Source: Glutamicibacter uratoxydans
GTDB lineage: Bacteria; Actinomycetota; Actinomycetes; Actinomycetales; Micrococcaceae
Assembly (NCBI RefSeq): GCF_006539925.1
Contig: NZ_BJNY01000002.1
Location: 1 to 64,000, forward strand
Length of the DNA: 64,000 nt
Direction of reading: 5' to 3'
This document shows, in pieces, positions 8,757-16,318 of the stretch; positions within the stretch are counted from its first letter, which is position 1; each line of letters begins with the position of its first letter. A model generated the notes under the pieces. It ran no database searches. It was not told the DNA's origin and saw only the letters and a program-made list of their open reading frames with translations. The position numbers and the translations under genes were made by a program.

Positions 8757-9452
8757 TTACCCTCCTGCGGTGCGCACCGTGAGCATGATCTTTTCGATCA
8801 GCGCGTACTCGTCGCTGGCCACGAAGTCTGCGGCCGCCTGTTCTCTGGGGTTCGATCCGATCCGCTTGTACAGGTAGGAGGAATCGACGAAGAACATCGG
8901 CCAGTTCTCGTCGTTCATCTTGAAGTAGTACAGGGCAGGCTCCTTGCCGCTCTTTTCAAGAATCTCGTCGTCGACCATCGCAATGCTCAAACCGGTGGCC
9001 TTCTTGGATGTTTCCTGGTTTTCAGCTCTCCAGTACTCGGCGATGACGCTACGCGGAATATAGTCCAAGCCTGGAACCTTGAGGTCGGGCTGTTCAGTCC
9101 GCATCAGAACCTTACGGTCATAGAGGTTCATGTCGCCGTCGGTTGAAGTGGCGGTGTTGGGCAGCAGCGTCAATACGTGGTTTTTCTCGCCGTCATAGAA
9201 CTCGATCTGGTCCCACTCGGAGCAGTCGGTCTTGCAGCTGGGAGTATCGAAGCTCCAGTCCTTGGGGATTTCAAGGTAGACCTGATTGTTGTCGATGGGG
9301 AACAGCTCAGCGTCTGCCAGTTTCGGAGACTGGGTGGGGCTTTGCGTTGTCGGCTCGCTCTTGGGTGTCGGTGCCGGGCTCGGATCAGCGGCGGTGCAGG
9401 CGCTGAGTGCCAGCGCACTGCCGAGCAGTCCAGCGGCGAGGATGCGTCTCAT
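8757..9452 (-). CDS. Lipoprotein of unknown function (paralogue B)
   Basis: A 231-residue lipoprotein: signal peptide MRRILAAGLLGSALALSAC with the lipidated Cys at residue 19, a Pro/Thr/Ser linker to about residue 45, then a compact alpha/beta domain. I place the start at ATG 9452 because AGGGAA lies 9 nt upstream; a GTG at 9461 overlaps the upstream stop but is too near that site. The core shares ordered motifs with the upstream gene: a YLEIPKDW / FKYPKTW segment, a Cys pair (SCKTDC versus CKNC), TDGDM followed by Y-x-R-x-VL, and a C-terminal helix ending in KIMLTV or KAMMLSL. The pair are therefore tandem paralogues. No named family recognised. Confidence 0.75.
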   Translation of the reverse strand: MRRILAAGLLGSALALSACTAADPSPAPTPKSEPTTQSPTQSPKLADAELFPIDNNQVYLEIPKDWSFDTPSCKTDCSEWDQIEFYDGEKNHVLTLLPNTATSTDGDMNLYDRKVLMRTEQPDLKVPGLDYIPRSVIAEYWRAENQETSKKATGLSIAMVDDEILEKSGKEPALYYFKMNDENWPMFFVDSSYLYKRIGSNPREQAAADFVASDEYALIEKIMLTVRTAGG

Positions 9453-9457
9453 GACTT

Positions 9458-10240
9458 TCACTTCCCTGCTGTTGTTGTTTCCAGGCTCAGCATCATTGCT
9501 TTAACCTGCTGGTACTCGGGAGATTCAAGAATCAGCTGCGCTGCCTGTTCATCGACGTCATCCGGGTCAATGCCCACTGCTTCCGGCAATTGGGTGGTTG
9601 ATTCAAACATTGCGTACTGGTCCTTGGTGGGATGGAATACGCTGACTGCTGGCTGGCTGCCGCGGTCCTCTACCCGCTGCGCGTCGCCGACGAACATGAC
9701 GAAGCTGTCATGGGTCTTCACCCCATCGCCCGGCGCCGTGGAGACAAAACGCTCAGCCATGAAAACCGTATCGGTGGCGAACTTGCCGTCGTGTTCGATG
9801 CGTTCAAGGACAGTGCGCTGATAGCTGTCCATGTCGCCGTCGGTGTCAGAGGCGTCATTGGCATTGAAGGTTGCCACAATGAAGCCGTGGTCGGTGATGA
9901 CGTTCCACTGGGTGTAGGGGTTGGCCGTTTCCGGTGAACAATTTTTGCAGTCCTCGGCCGATATGACCCAGGTTTTCGGATACTTGAAGCTGAGGTTCTG
10001 GAAGGCAAATTGCTTCCAGTCGGAAGTATCCACGTTGTGAGCAGGCGTTGCAGCTGGAGTGCTCGGGCCGGGGCTTTGGCTTGACGGCGAGCTGCTTGTT
10101 GCAGGGGTCTGCGTTGCCGTGGTGCCGGAGGCAGAAGGTTTTGGAACTTCTTCATCTTCCACAGCTGAACACCCTGCAGACAGCAGGGCAAGTGAAGCGG
10201 TAATGACAAATATATTGAGGGTTCGACAACTGGTTTTCAT
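9458..10240 (-). CDS. Lipoprotein of unknown function (paralogue A)
   Basis: A 260-residue lipoprotein with signal peptide and lipobox LSAGC (Cys at about residue 24), a long Ser/Pro/Thr/Gln linker to about residue 70, then a globular domain paralogous to the downstream gene (FKYPKTWVIS, CKNC, TDGDMDSYQRTVLERIE). The ATG at 10240 is preceded by AAGGA at good spacing; the longer open frame upstream has no signal-like sequence. The two-Cys motif CKNC could form a disulfide outside the membrane. It ends 5 nt before the start of paralogue B, so the pair are probably translated from one message. Confidence 0.75.
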   Translation of the reverse strand: MKTSCRTLNIFVITASLALLSAGCSAVEDEEVPKPSASGTTATQTPATSSSPSSQSPGPSTPAATPAHNVDTSDWKQFAFQNLSFKYPKTWVISAEDCKNCSPETANPYTQWNVITDHGFIVATFNANDASDTDGDMDSYQRTVLERIEHDGKFATDTVFMAERFVSTAPGDGVKTHDSFVMFVGDAQRVEDRGSQPAVSVFHPTKDQYAMFESTTQLPEAVGIDPDDVDEQAAQLILESPEYQQVKAMMLSLETTTAGK

Positions 10241-10335
10241 ATCCAGATCCTTTCCATAATCCACCATGCTTGAAATGGATCTGGAAAGATAGAGACGGGT
10301 TATTACACCTTGGTTACAAATTGGTTGCACCCGAG

Positions 10336-11010
10336 TCAGCCCAGCTTGTCGATAGCCAGCCAGGTAAATATCAATCCCATCATCACGCAGATGGCCCAGC
10401 TGGTCGCCGCCGAAAGCCACCAGTTCTGCTCCAGCAGCAGGTCCTGCCGCCGCGTCGAATCAGCCTCCGACTTCTTCAGCCGGCGGTCAGTGATCCATAA
10501 GGTCGGCAGGAAAGCGAGCATCGCGAGCAGCCATGTGCCAAGCTGCACCGCCAGCCACCATGAGCCGGATTCGCCGCCAATGACGTTCAGCCCTTCAAGC
10601 ACCGACCTGCTGATATCCCCCGGGCCGCAGATCAGCAGCAAGCTGCCCATGCCCACAAGCACAGCTCCAGCCCTGGCGCCTCGCTGCCCCGGCGACAGCC
10701 GCTGTCGCGGTTCGGCTTTGAAATGCTGGGACCCCCAGGAGGGAACATTGCCTGGACTTGCGGTCCTTGAAGCCCAGAAATAGCGGCGCATTCCGCGCAT
10801 GCTCATCGGCCACAGCACCGCTGAAACCAGCAGGCTCAGGAGCCAGGCGAACAGCACATGGGGTGCCGCCGCAATCTGAAGACGCTCCGCGGCGAAAAGC
10901 AGTGCGATCCATGCAGCCAGCACCAGCGGAACACCAATCAGCACACTGGCAACAGCCAGTGCCGCGCCCCTCAACTGCTGCGGGACGCGGCGCTTGTGCT
11001 CCGATGGCAT
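10336..11010 (-). CDS. Membrane protein of unknown function, about five TM segments
   Basis: A 224-residue integral membrane protein. Hydrophobic segments lie near residues 15-38, 48-68, 112-132, 152-172 and 198-220, with a basic N-terminus (SEHKRRVPQQ) and a basic loop (RRLKKSEADSTRR) between TM4 and TM5. No recognisable catalytic motif. Its ATG overlaps the stop of the OmpA-domain gene by one base (TGATG), so translation is coupled, and the product probably works with that envelope protein. Confidence 0.7.
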   Translation of the reverse strand: MPSEHKRRVPQQLRGAALAVASVLIGVPLVLAAWIALLFAAERLQIAAAPHVLFAWLLSLLVSAVLWPMSMRGMRRYFWASRTASPGNVPSWGSQHFKAEPRQRLSPGQRGARAGAVLVGMGSLLLICGPGDISRSVLEGLNVIGGESGSWWLAVQLGTWLLAMLAFLPTLWITDRRLKKSEADSTRRQDLLLEQNWWLSAATSWAICVMMGLIFTWLAIDKLG

Positions 11011-12239
11011 CAGGCGGTTGGAATGAAAATCTCGACGCGGCGATTCAGCTGCCGTCCTGCCGCCGTGTCATTATTGGCAATCGGCCGCGTTTCCCCGAAG
11101 CCTTCGCCTTCAAGGTCTGCGGTGGATCCCAGGTCCTTGAGCTGGTCAACCACTGCATCGGCCCTGTTTTCCGACAAGGTTTGGTTCCAGGCTTCGTCGC
11201 GAACGCTGTCGGTATGGCCCTGCACCCTGACCTTGCCTGCATCAACGTCATTCAGCGCCTTGGCAACAGACTTCAAGGTCGCTTGAGCATCATCGCGGAT
11301 TGCATATTCATCGACGTCGAAGAGGACGCCGGACTCCAAGGAGATCACGGTGCCGCAGCCCTTCACCGGCTTCATTGCACCCATCGGCGGGAACTTGCCG
11401 AGCTTGGCCACCTTGTCCAGCGGCTCCATGTCGACGACATTGCCATCAACAAGCCCGGTGCCATCGCCATTGTTGACGATGTCGATGCCGTAGCCCGAGT
11501 AGACGCCCGAACCGTCGCCGGCATTGGTGATCGACTGCTCTTTGTCACTATAGGTACCCGACCCGTCGCCGGCGTTGACGATGGATACATCCCCGGCTGC
11601 ATAGGTGCCGCCGCCTCGGCCATCAATGACGAGGCTGATATTTCCGTCGTTATAAGTTCCGGAACCATCCCCGGCATTGGTCACCGACAGGTCGCCGGAG
11701 GAAAAGACGCCCGAGCCGTCTCCACCGACGACTACCGACTGGCCGTTGAGCTCATAGGTTCCAGAGCCGTCGCCTGCATCAACGACGCTGTGGTCGGTGC
11801 CTTGGAAAACTCCACCTCCGCCGCCATAGAGTACTGCTGAACCCTCGCCTGAGATCACCACGCCGCTGTCATCGCAGCGAGCCGCGCTGACCTTGAGGCC
11901 CGGGTAGGACGCCAGTTCCTTCGTCAGGTCCTTGGTGACTCCCTTGATCGACTGCTCAATGAGCCCCAAATCAGGGATTTCAAACAGCGGAACATCTGGC
12001 ATCTGCCCATAGGCCATGCCTGGAACCACCGGTCCATCGGCAGGCGCTGCCTGGGATGAAGATGCTTCATCCTCGGCCGCCGGAGTCGACGCCACTGCGG
12101 CATCCTCCGCGCTTGGCGAAGCGGTCGAGGAGGCAGGGGCTGATTCCCCCTGGGGCTGCGCATTAGTGGCGCAACCGGAAAGTGCCACAGCGAGCAAGAC
12201 AGCGCTCGCACTGAGGGCTTTCACTTTTGTCATAGGCAT
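11010..12239 (-). CDS. OmpA-domain lipoprotein with seven 17-residue glycine-rich repeats
   Basis: A 409-residue lipoprotein. The signal peptide ends in a lipobox ALSGC (Cys23). A Ser/Ala/Pro/Glu linker runs to about residue 70. Residues 139-257 hold seven consecutive 17-residue repeats of the form GDGSG-T/V-Y/F-x5-S-I/V-x-N-A, plus a partial eighth. Residues about 300-409 are an OmpA/MotB-type peptidoglycan-binding domain (LFDVDEY, GHTDSVRDEAWNQTLSENRADAV, GFGETRPIANN, NRRVEI). A lipid anchor and a peptidoglycan anchor would bridge membrane and wall. The repeats look like a beta-solenoid. The frame opens with MPMTK at 12239 with only a weak ribosome site; Met3 is an alternative start. Confidence 0.85.
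   Translation of the reverse strand: MPMTKVKALSASAVLLAVALSGCATNAQPQGESAPASSTASPSAEDAAVASTPAAEDEASSSQAAPADGPVVPGMAYGQMPDVPLFEIPDLGLIEQSIKGVTKDLTKELASYPGLKVSAARCDDSGVVISGEGSAVLYGGGGGVFQGTDHSVVDAGDGSGTYELNGQSVVVGGDGSGVFSSGDLSVTNAGDGSGTYNDGNISLVIDGRGGGTYAAGDVSIVNAGDGSGTYSDKEQSITNAGDGSGVYSGYGIDIVNNGDGTGLVDGNVVDMEPLDKVAKLGKFPPMGAMKPVKGCGTVISLESGVLFDVDEYAIRDDAQATLKSVAKALNDVDAGKVRVQGHTDSVRDEAWNQTLSENRADAVVDQLKDLGSTADLEGEGFGETRPIANNDTAAGRQLNRRVEIFIPTA
11469..11825 (-). repeat. Seven tandem 51-bp coding repeats
   Basis: Seven uninterrupted 17-codon units encode the glycine-rich repeat of the OmpA-domain lipoprotein. Codon choice varies between units, so the array is kept at the protein level and is not a recent DNA expansion. 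Confidence 0.85.
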
Positions 12240-12360
12240 ATCTTATGGTTTCGCCAAATTGCTTTTGATATTTGAGCCGAATATTTCCGAAGAGTTCATA
12301 AATTCGTCAACCTTCCAGAATCTGTAGAGCCTGGAATCAATTCATGGCATAGTGTGTGAG

Positions 12361-14388
12361 GTGGAACACTCTAAGCATTCATTTCATAATTTAGACGCCT
12401 ATATTTCGCTGCCGCGCCTTGGCTCGCTGGCCCTGTCGCCTGACGGCAACCGCCTAGTCACCACCCTGAGCACGCTGGATGAGGACGGCACCAAATACAC
12501 CTCGGCACTGTGGGAGATTGATCCCAAGGGCCAGAAGCCTGCCCGGCGGCTGACCTTCGGCGAACACGGAGAATCGCAGCCGGTCTTCGCCGCCAACGGC
12601 GACCTGCTGTTCAATGCCAAGCGTTCTTCCAAGGACGATGCGGTGTCTGAAGCGTGGCTGCTTCCGGCTGAAGGTGGCGAGGCCAGGGCTGTGCTCACCC
12701 ACCCTGCTGGCATCGGCCAGATCAGTGTTGCCCAGCATGCTGGGAGCCTGGTCATCCAAACCCAGGCCCACAGCCGGGTGCAGGACCTGGAAGCCGAAGC
12801 CGAGCTGCGCAAGGGCCGCAAAGACAAGAAGGTGGCCGCCATTTTGCACACCGGCTACCCGGTGCGCTTCTGGGACCACGACCTGGGGCCGTCGGTGCCG
12901 CATTTCTACGCCGCCGAACTTCCCGAGGACGGAAGCGAGGAGAAGGGCGAGCTGAAGAACCTCACCGCCGGCATTGGCGGTGAGCTGGCCGAAACTTCCT
13001 TCGACGTCGCAGCCAACGGCGACTTCCTGATCACCGAATGGCAGGTGGCCGAGGGGCGCGCTTCACAGGCCAGCGGCCTGATGCGCATCGATACCCACAC
13101 CGGAGCCAAGGAAATGCTGCTGGCACCGGATGAGAACTACGAGTACACCCTGGGCAAGATCAGCCCGGATTCGGCGCGGCTGGTCTACGTGCGCTGGAAC
13201 CGCACCACCCCCGAAAGTGCCCCGATCCCGCAGCTGTGGCTGATGGACCTTGGCAGCGGCGAAACGCACCAGATCGCGGTGGGCTGGGACCGCTGGGCCA
13301 ATGAGGTGTACTGGGTGCCCAACGGCCATTCCCTGCTGCTGGTGGCCGACGACAACGGCCACGCCCCGGTGTTCCGGCTGCAGCTGGAGAACGACTCGAT
13401 CACCGCGCTGACCCACTACGGCGCACATTCCAACATCCAGATCAGCCCCGATTCGCGCACCGCCTACGCGCTGCGCGCCAGCTACCTCTACCCTGCCGAG
13501 CCGATATCCATCGACCTGATGCATGCCCACGAGCCGCTGGCCCTGCCGGCCCCTGCGCCGCGCCCTCAGCTTCCCGGCACCCTGGAAGAAGTGACCACAC
13601 AGGTCGACGGCGCGAGCGTCCGTGCCTACCTGGCTCTGCCCGAAGGGGCCAATGCCCAGGAGAAGGCGCCGCTGCTGCTGTGGATCCACGGCGGCCCGTT
13701 GGGCTCGTGGAATGCGTGGAGCTGGCGCTGGAACCCGTGGCTGCTGGTCGCCAAGGGCTACGCGGTGCTGCTGCCGGACCCTGCCCTGTCCACCGGCTAC
13801 GGCCAGGAGTTCATCCAGCGCGGCTGGGGACGCTGGGGCTTCGAGCCGTTCACCGACCTGATGGCCATCACTGACGCCGCCGAGGCCCGCGAGGACATCG
13901 ATGAAACCCGCACCGCGGCCATGGGCGGCTCCTTCGGCGGCTACATGGCCAACTGGGTGGCCGGGCACACCGACCGGTTCAAAGCGATCGTCACCCACGC
14001 GAGCCTGTGGGCGCTGGAGGGCTTCGGCAAGACTACCGACGCCTCCTTCTACTGGACCCGCGAGATGAGCCCGGAGATGATCGAAGTGAACTCGCCGCAC
14101 CACTCGGTGGGCAATATCGTCACCCCGATGCTGGTGATCCACGGCGACAAGGACTACCGCGTGCCGATCGGCGAGGGGCTGCGCCTGTGGTACGAGCTGC
14201 AGGCGGACTCCGGCCTGCCGCAGCGCGAGGACGGCTCCACCGACCACCGCTTCCTGTACTTCCCGGACGAGAACCACTGGATCCTCTCCCCGCAGCACGC
14301 GAAGATCTGGTACCAGGTAGTTGAACACTTCCTCACCGAGCATGTGCTCGGCCAGGACCCGGGCGAGCTGCCCGAACTTCTGGGCTAG
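12361..14388 (+). CDS. S9 family peptidase (prolyl oligopeptidase / acylaminoacyl-peptidase type)
   Basis: A serine peptidase of about 675 residues with an N-terminal beta-propeller (repeated LSPDG, DGEHGESQP-like blades to about residue 390) and a C-terminal alpha/beta hydrolase domain. Counting from a GTG at 12352, the triad is Ser527 in GGSFGGY, Asp601 in HGDKDYRVP and His642 in ENHWI; WIHGGP forms the oxyanion region. No signal peptide, so cytoplasmic. GTG is possible at 12352 or 12361; I prefer 12361 because a TAGTGT hexamer ends 5 nt before it, consistent with a leaderless message, and no ribosome site is visible for either. Confidence 0.9.
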   Translation: MEHSKHSFHNLDAYISLPRLGSLALSPDGNRLVTTLSTLDEDGTKYTSALWEIDPKGQKPARRLTFGEHGESQPVFAANGDLLFNAKRSSKDDAVSEAWLLPAEGGEARAVLTHPAGIGQISVAQHAGSLVIQTQAHSRVQDLEAEAELRKGRKDKKVAAILHTGYPVRFWDHDLGPSVPHFYAAELPEDGSEEKGELKNLTAGIGGELAETSFDVAANGDFLITEWQVAEGRASQASGLMRIDTHTGAKEMLLAPDENYEYTLGKISPDSARLVYVRWNRTTPESAPIPQLWLMDLGSGETHQIAVGWDRWANEVYWVPNGHSLLLVADDNGHAPVFRLQLENDSITALTHYGAHSNIQISPDSRTAYALRASYLYPAEPISIDLMHAHEPLALPAPAPRPQLPGTLEEVTTQVDGASVRAYLALPEGANAQEKAPLLLWIHGGPLGSWNAWSWRWNPWLLVAKGYAVLLPDPALSTGYGQEFIQRGWGRWGFEPFTDLMAITDAAEAREDIDETRTAAMGGSFGGYMANWVAGHTDRFKAIVTHASLWALEGFGKTTDASFYWTREMSPEMIEVNSPHHSVGNIVTPMLVIHGDKDYRVPIGEGLRLWYELQADSGLPQREDGSTDHRFLYFPDENHWILSPQHAKIWYQVVEHFLTEHVLGQDPGELPELLG

Positions 14389-14398
14389 GAAATGAGGA

Positions 14399-14427
14399 CG
14401 CCGCCAGCATCTGCTGGCGGCGCCCCC
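14399..14427. terminator. Terminator between convergent peptidase and sigma factor genes
   Basis: An 11-bp perfect stem (14399-14409 with 14412-14422) and a 2-nt TC gap, followed by CCCCCCTTT. It can serve both converging genes. Confidence 0.75.
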
Positions 14428-14429
14428 CT

Positions 14430-15281
14430 TTAAGCATCAAGTCCAAGGGAGCCGAGCTTGTGCGGATTGCAGATCTGCCACAGCGTGCGAATCCTGCCAT
14501 CGTCCAACTCAAGGCCCAAAAGATCGGTGCGGTAGGGCAGCGTGAAGAGCACAGCAGGCTCCCCGTTGACGATGCGGCGCTCCAGGACCCGCCCCGGATT
14601 GCGCTGGGCGACGCCCAGCAGGAAACGGGTGACCTTCGCCGAGCCGAAGACCGGGTTGCGGGCGGCGGAGATGATTCCTCCCCCGTCGTTGTACAGCACC
14701 GCACCATCGTGCAGCAGGGAAGCCACCGCGGCCGCATCGTCGTTGTTGATTGCCTCGATGATGCGGTCGAGCATGCCGGCGACCTTGGCAGGGTCGTGCT
14801 CGGTGGCGCGCTGGGCATCCAGCTTAGCCTTGGCGCGGTGCAGCATCTGCCGCACCGCCGCCGGCGTGCTTCCCAGCACCTGGGCGATCTGCGGCGCGGT
14901 ATAGCCCAGGGCATGGTGCAGCACATAGGCGGCCCTGGCGGTTTCGGGAAGCTGCTCAAGGATGTGCAGCAGCCCGACGCGCAGCATCGAGGAACGGATC
15001 GCCGCATCCTCCGGCAGGGTGCGCTCATCCACTGGTTCGGGCAGCCACGGGCCGATGTACTGTGTGCGCGTGGCCCTAGCCGAACGCAGCACGTCGATGG
15101 CCCGGCGCGTGGTCAGCGTGGTCAGGTAGGCCGCCGGGTTGCGCACCTCCTTGGCGCCGAGCACCTGCTCGCCCACGGCGCTGACCACGTCCTGGGCCTC
15201 GGCCCAGACGCCCAGCATGTTGTAGGCGAGCATGGTCAGCCGCGGCTGTTCGTCGGCCCAGGCCTGCAGCGTGTCTGCCAC
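14430..15281 (-). CDS. sigJ: SigJ-family ECF sigma factor with C-terminal NTF2-like domain
   Basis: A 283-residue sigma factor. Region 2 is near residues 5-65 (QPRLTMLAYNMLGVWAEAQDVV), region 4 near 110-155 (LPETARAAYVLHHALGYTAPQIAQVLGSTPAAVRQMLHRA), then a SnoaL/NTF2-like domain to the end, the hallmark of the SigJ (ECF41-type) group. In that group the C-terminal domain modulates activity in place of a separate anti-sigma factor. The start is a GTG sharing one base with the upstream stop (TAGTG), so it is translationally coupled to the AhpD-like gene, the usual partner of this sigma class. Confidence 0.9.
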   Translation of the reverse strand: MADTLQAWADEQPRLTMLAYNMLGVWAEAQDVVSAVGEQVLGAKEVRNPAAYLTTLTTRRAIDVLRSARATRTQYIGPWLPEPVDERTLPEDAAIRSSMLRVGLLHILEQLPETARAAYVLHHALGYTAPQIAQVLGSTPAAVRQMLHRAKAKLDAQRATEHDPAKVAGMLDRIIEAINNDDAAAVASLLHDGAVLYNDGGGIISAARNPVFGSAKVTRFLLGVAQRNPGRVLERRIVNGEPAVLFTLPYRTDLLGLELDDGRIRTLWQICNPHKLGSLGLDA

Positions 15282-15718
15282 TAGCGCACCGGCGGTTCGA
15301 TCCGGGTGGTGATGGCGATGCGGTTCCACACGTTGATCGTCGCAATGGCGAAGATCAGGTTGCCAAGTTCCTCTTCGCTGAATTCCTCGGCCGCGGCATT
15401 CCACACCTCGTCGGTGACGCCGGTGGCAGGATCCAGCCGGGTCACCTCATCGGTTAGGCGCAGCGCCGCGCGCTCCGCGTCGCTGAACAGCGGGGAGTCG
15501 TTGTAGGCGGCCACGGCGAAGAGCTTGGCCGTGCTGATTCCAGCTTCCATCGCGTCATGCGAGTGCATGTCGGTGCAGAAGGAGCAGCCGTTGAGGATCG
15601 AGGCGCGCAGCTTGACCAGCTCGTAGAGTTCCTTCGGGACATTGGATGAAGCGTACTTCTCCATCCCCAGCACTGCCGCGTAGCCCTTGGCGTGGGTTTG
15701 GCCCAGATTCATGCGCAT
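15281..15718 (-). CDS. Carboxymuconolactone decarboxylase / AhpD-like protein
   Basis: A 145-residue all-helical protein with the AhpD redox motif Cys45-x2-Cys48 followed by His52 (NGCSFCTDMHSHDA). Such proteins act as peroxidase or thiol-disulfide enzymes. AAGGAG precedes the ATG. It is the first gene of a two-gene unit with sigJ; pairing of a CMD-family gene with an ECF41/SigJ sigma gene is well known, and the sigma factor probably controls this promoter. Oxidative stress defence is the likely role. Confidence 0.88.
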   Translation of the reverse strand: MRMNLGQTHAKGYAAVLGMEKYASSNVPKELYELVKLRASILNGCSFCTDMHSHDAMEAGISTAKLFAVAAYNDSPLFSDAERAALRLTDEVTRLDPATGVTDEVWNAAAEEFSEEELGNLIFAIATINVWNRIAITTRIEPPVR

Positions 15719-15817
15719 GATTGACTCCTTGTCATCTCGTTACAAGAGTACGTCGCACCAGCTGGCCCGAGTGTGACAGCTGTGTCCATAATATTTTCTG
15801 GCCCCAGGCGTCGGGGT

Positions 15818-15823
15818 TAGATT
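15818..15823 (+). promoter_or_regulatory. -10 hexamer TAGATT for a probably leaderless gene
   Basis: TAGATT ends 6 nt before the GTG at 15830, placing transcription start at or next to the first codon. No ribosome site is present. No clear -35 element. Confidence 0.55.
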
Positions 15824-15829
15824 TAACCC

Positions 15830-16300
15830 GTGAGCACAGTGATCGTCCCCGCAGATCTAACAGATGCCAGGGTCGTTGCCCTGGTCCAGGACCATCTAGA
15901 CGAGATGGCGCCGACGGCTCCGGAGGATGCACGGCATGCGCTGGACCTCTCAGGGCTGCAGACCCCCGAGGTGCATCTGTTCACCGCGCTGGTCGATGGT
16001 GTTCCGGCAGCCTTGGGTGCGGTGGCATTTTTCGGCGACCGCCAGGGGGAGCTCAAAAGCATGCGTACTGCAGCCCACGTCCGCGGCCGGGGCATTGGGC
16101 GGCTGATGCTGAACCATCTGATCATTCATGCAACGGTTTCCGGGCTGGCGGACCTGTACCTGGAGACCGGGACGCATGAGCTGTTCGCACCGGCCAGGGC
16201 CATGTACCGGTCCGCCGGATTCCTCCCCTGCCCGCCCTATGGCAACTATGTTGCCAACGAGCACAGCATCCACATGCACCTGGCCTTGGACCCCCGGTAG
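15830..16300 (+). CDS. GNAT family N-acetyltransferase
   Basis: A 156-residue acetyltransferase. The acetyl-CoA binding motif A is clear at about residues 75-90 (KSMRTAAHVRGRGIGRLML, R/Q-x2-G-x-G/A type), followed by LYLETG and a conserved tyrosine region (ARAMYRSAGFLPCPPYGNY). The arrangement resembles small GNATs that acetylate amino groups of metabolites or antibiotics; the substrate is unknown. Single gene, divergent from the AhpD/sigJ unit. Confidence 0.88.
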   Translation: MSTVIVPADLTDARVVALVQDHLDEMAPTAPEDARHALDLSGLQTPEVHLFTALVDGVPAALGAVAFFGDRQGELKSMRTAAHVRGRGIGRLMLNHLIIHATVSGLADLYLETGTHELFAPARAMYRSAGFLPCPPYGNYVANEHSIHMHLALDPR

Positions 16301-16318
16301 CCCACCGCTGGCACCAGG

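Noticed and set aside
13063-14343. 426-codon minus-strand frame opposite the S9 peptidase
   Set aside because: Shadow frame with low-complexity composition; the peptidase triad on the other strand is complete.
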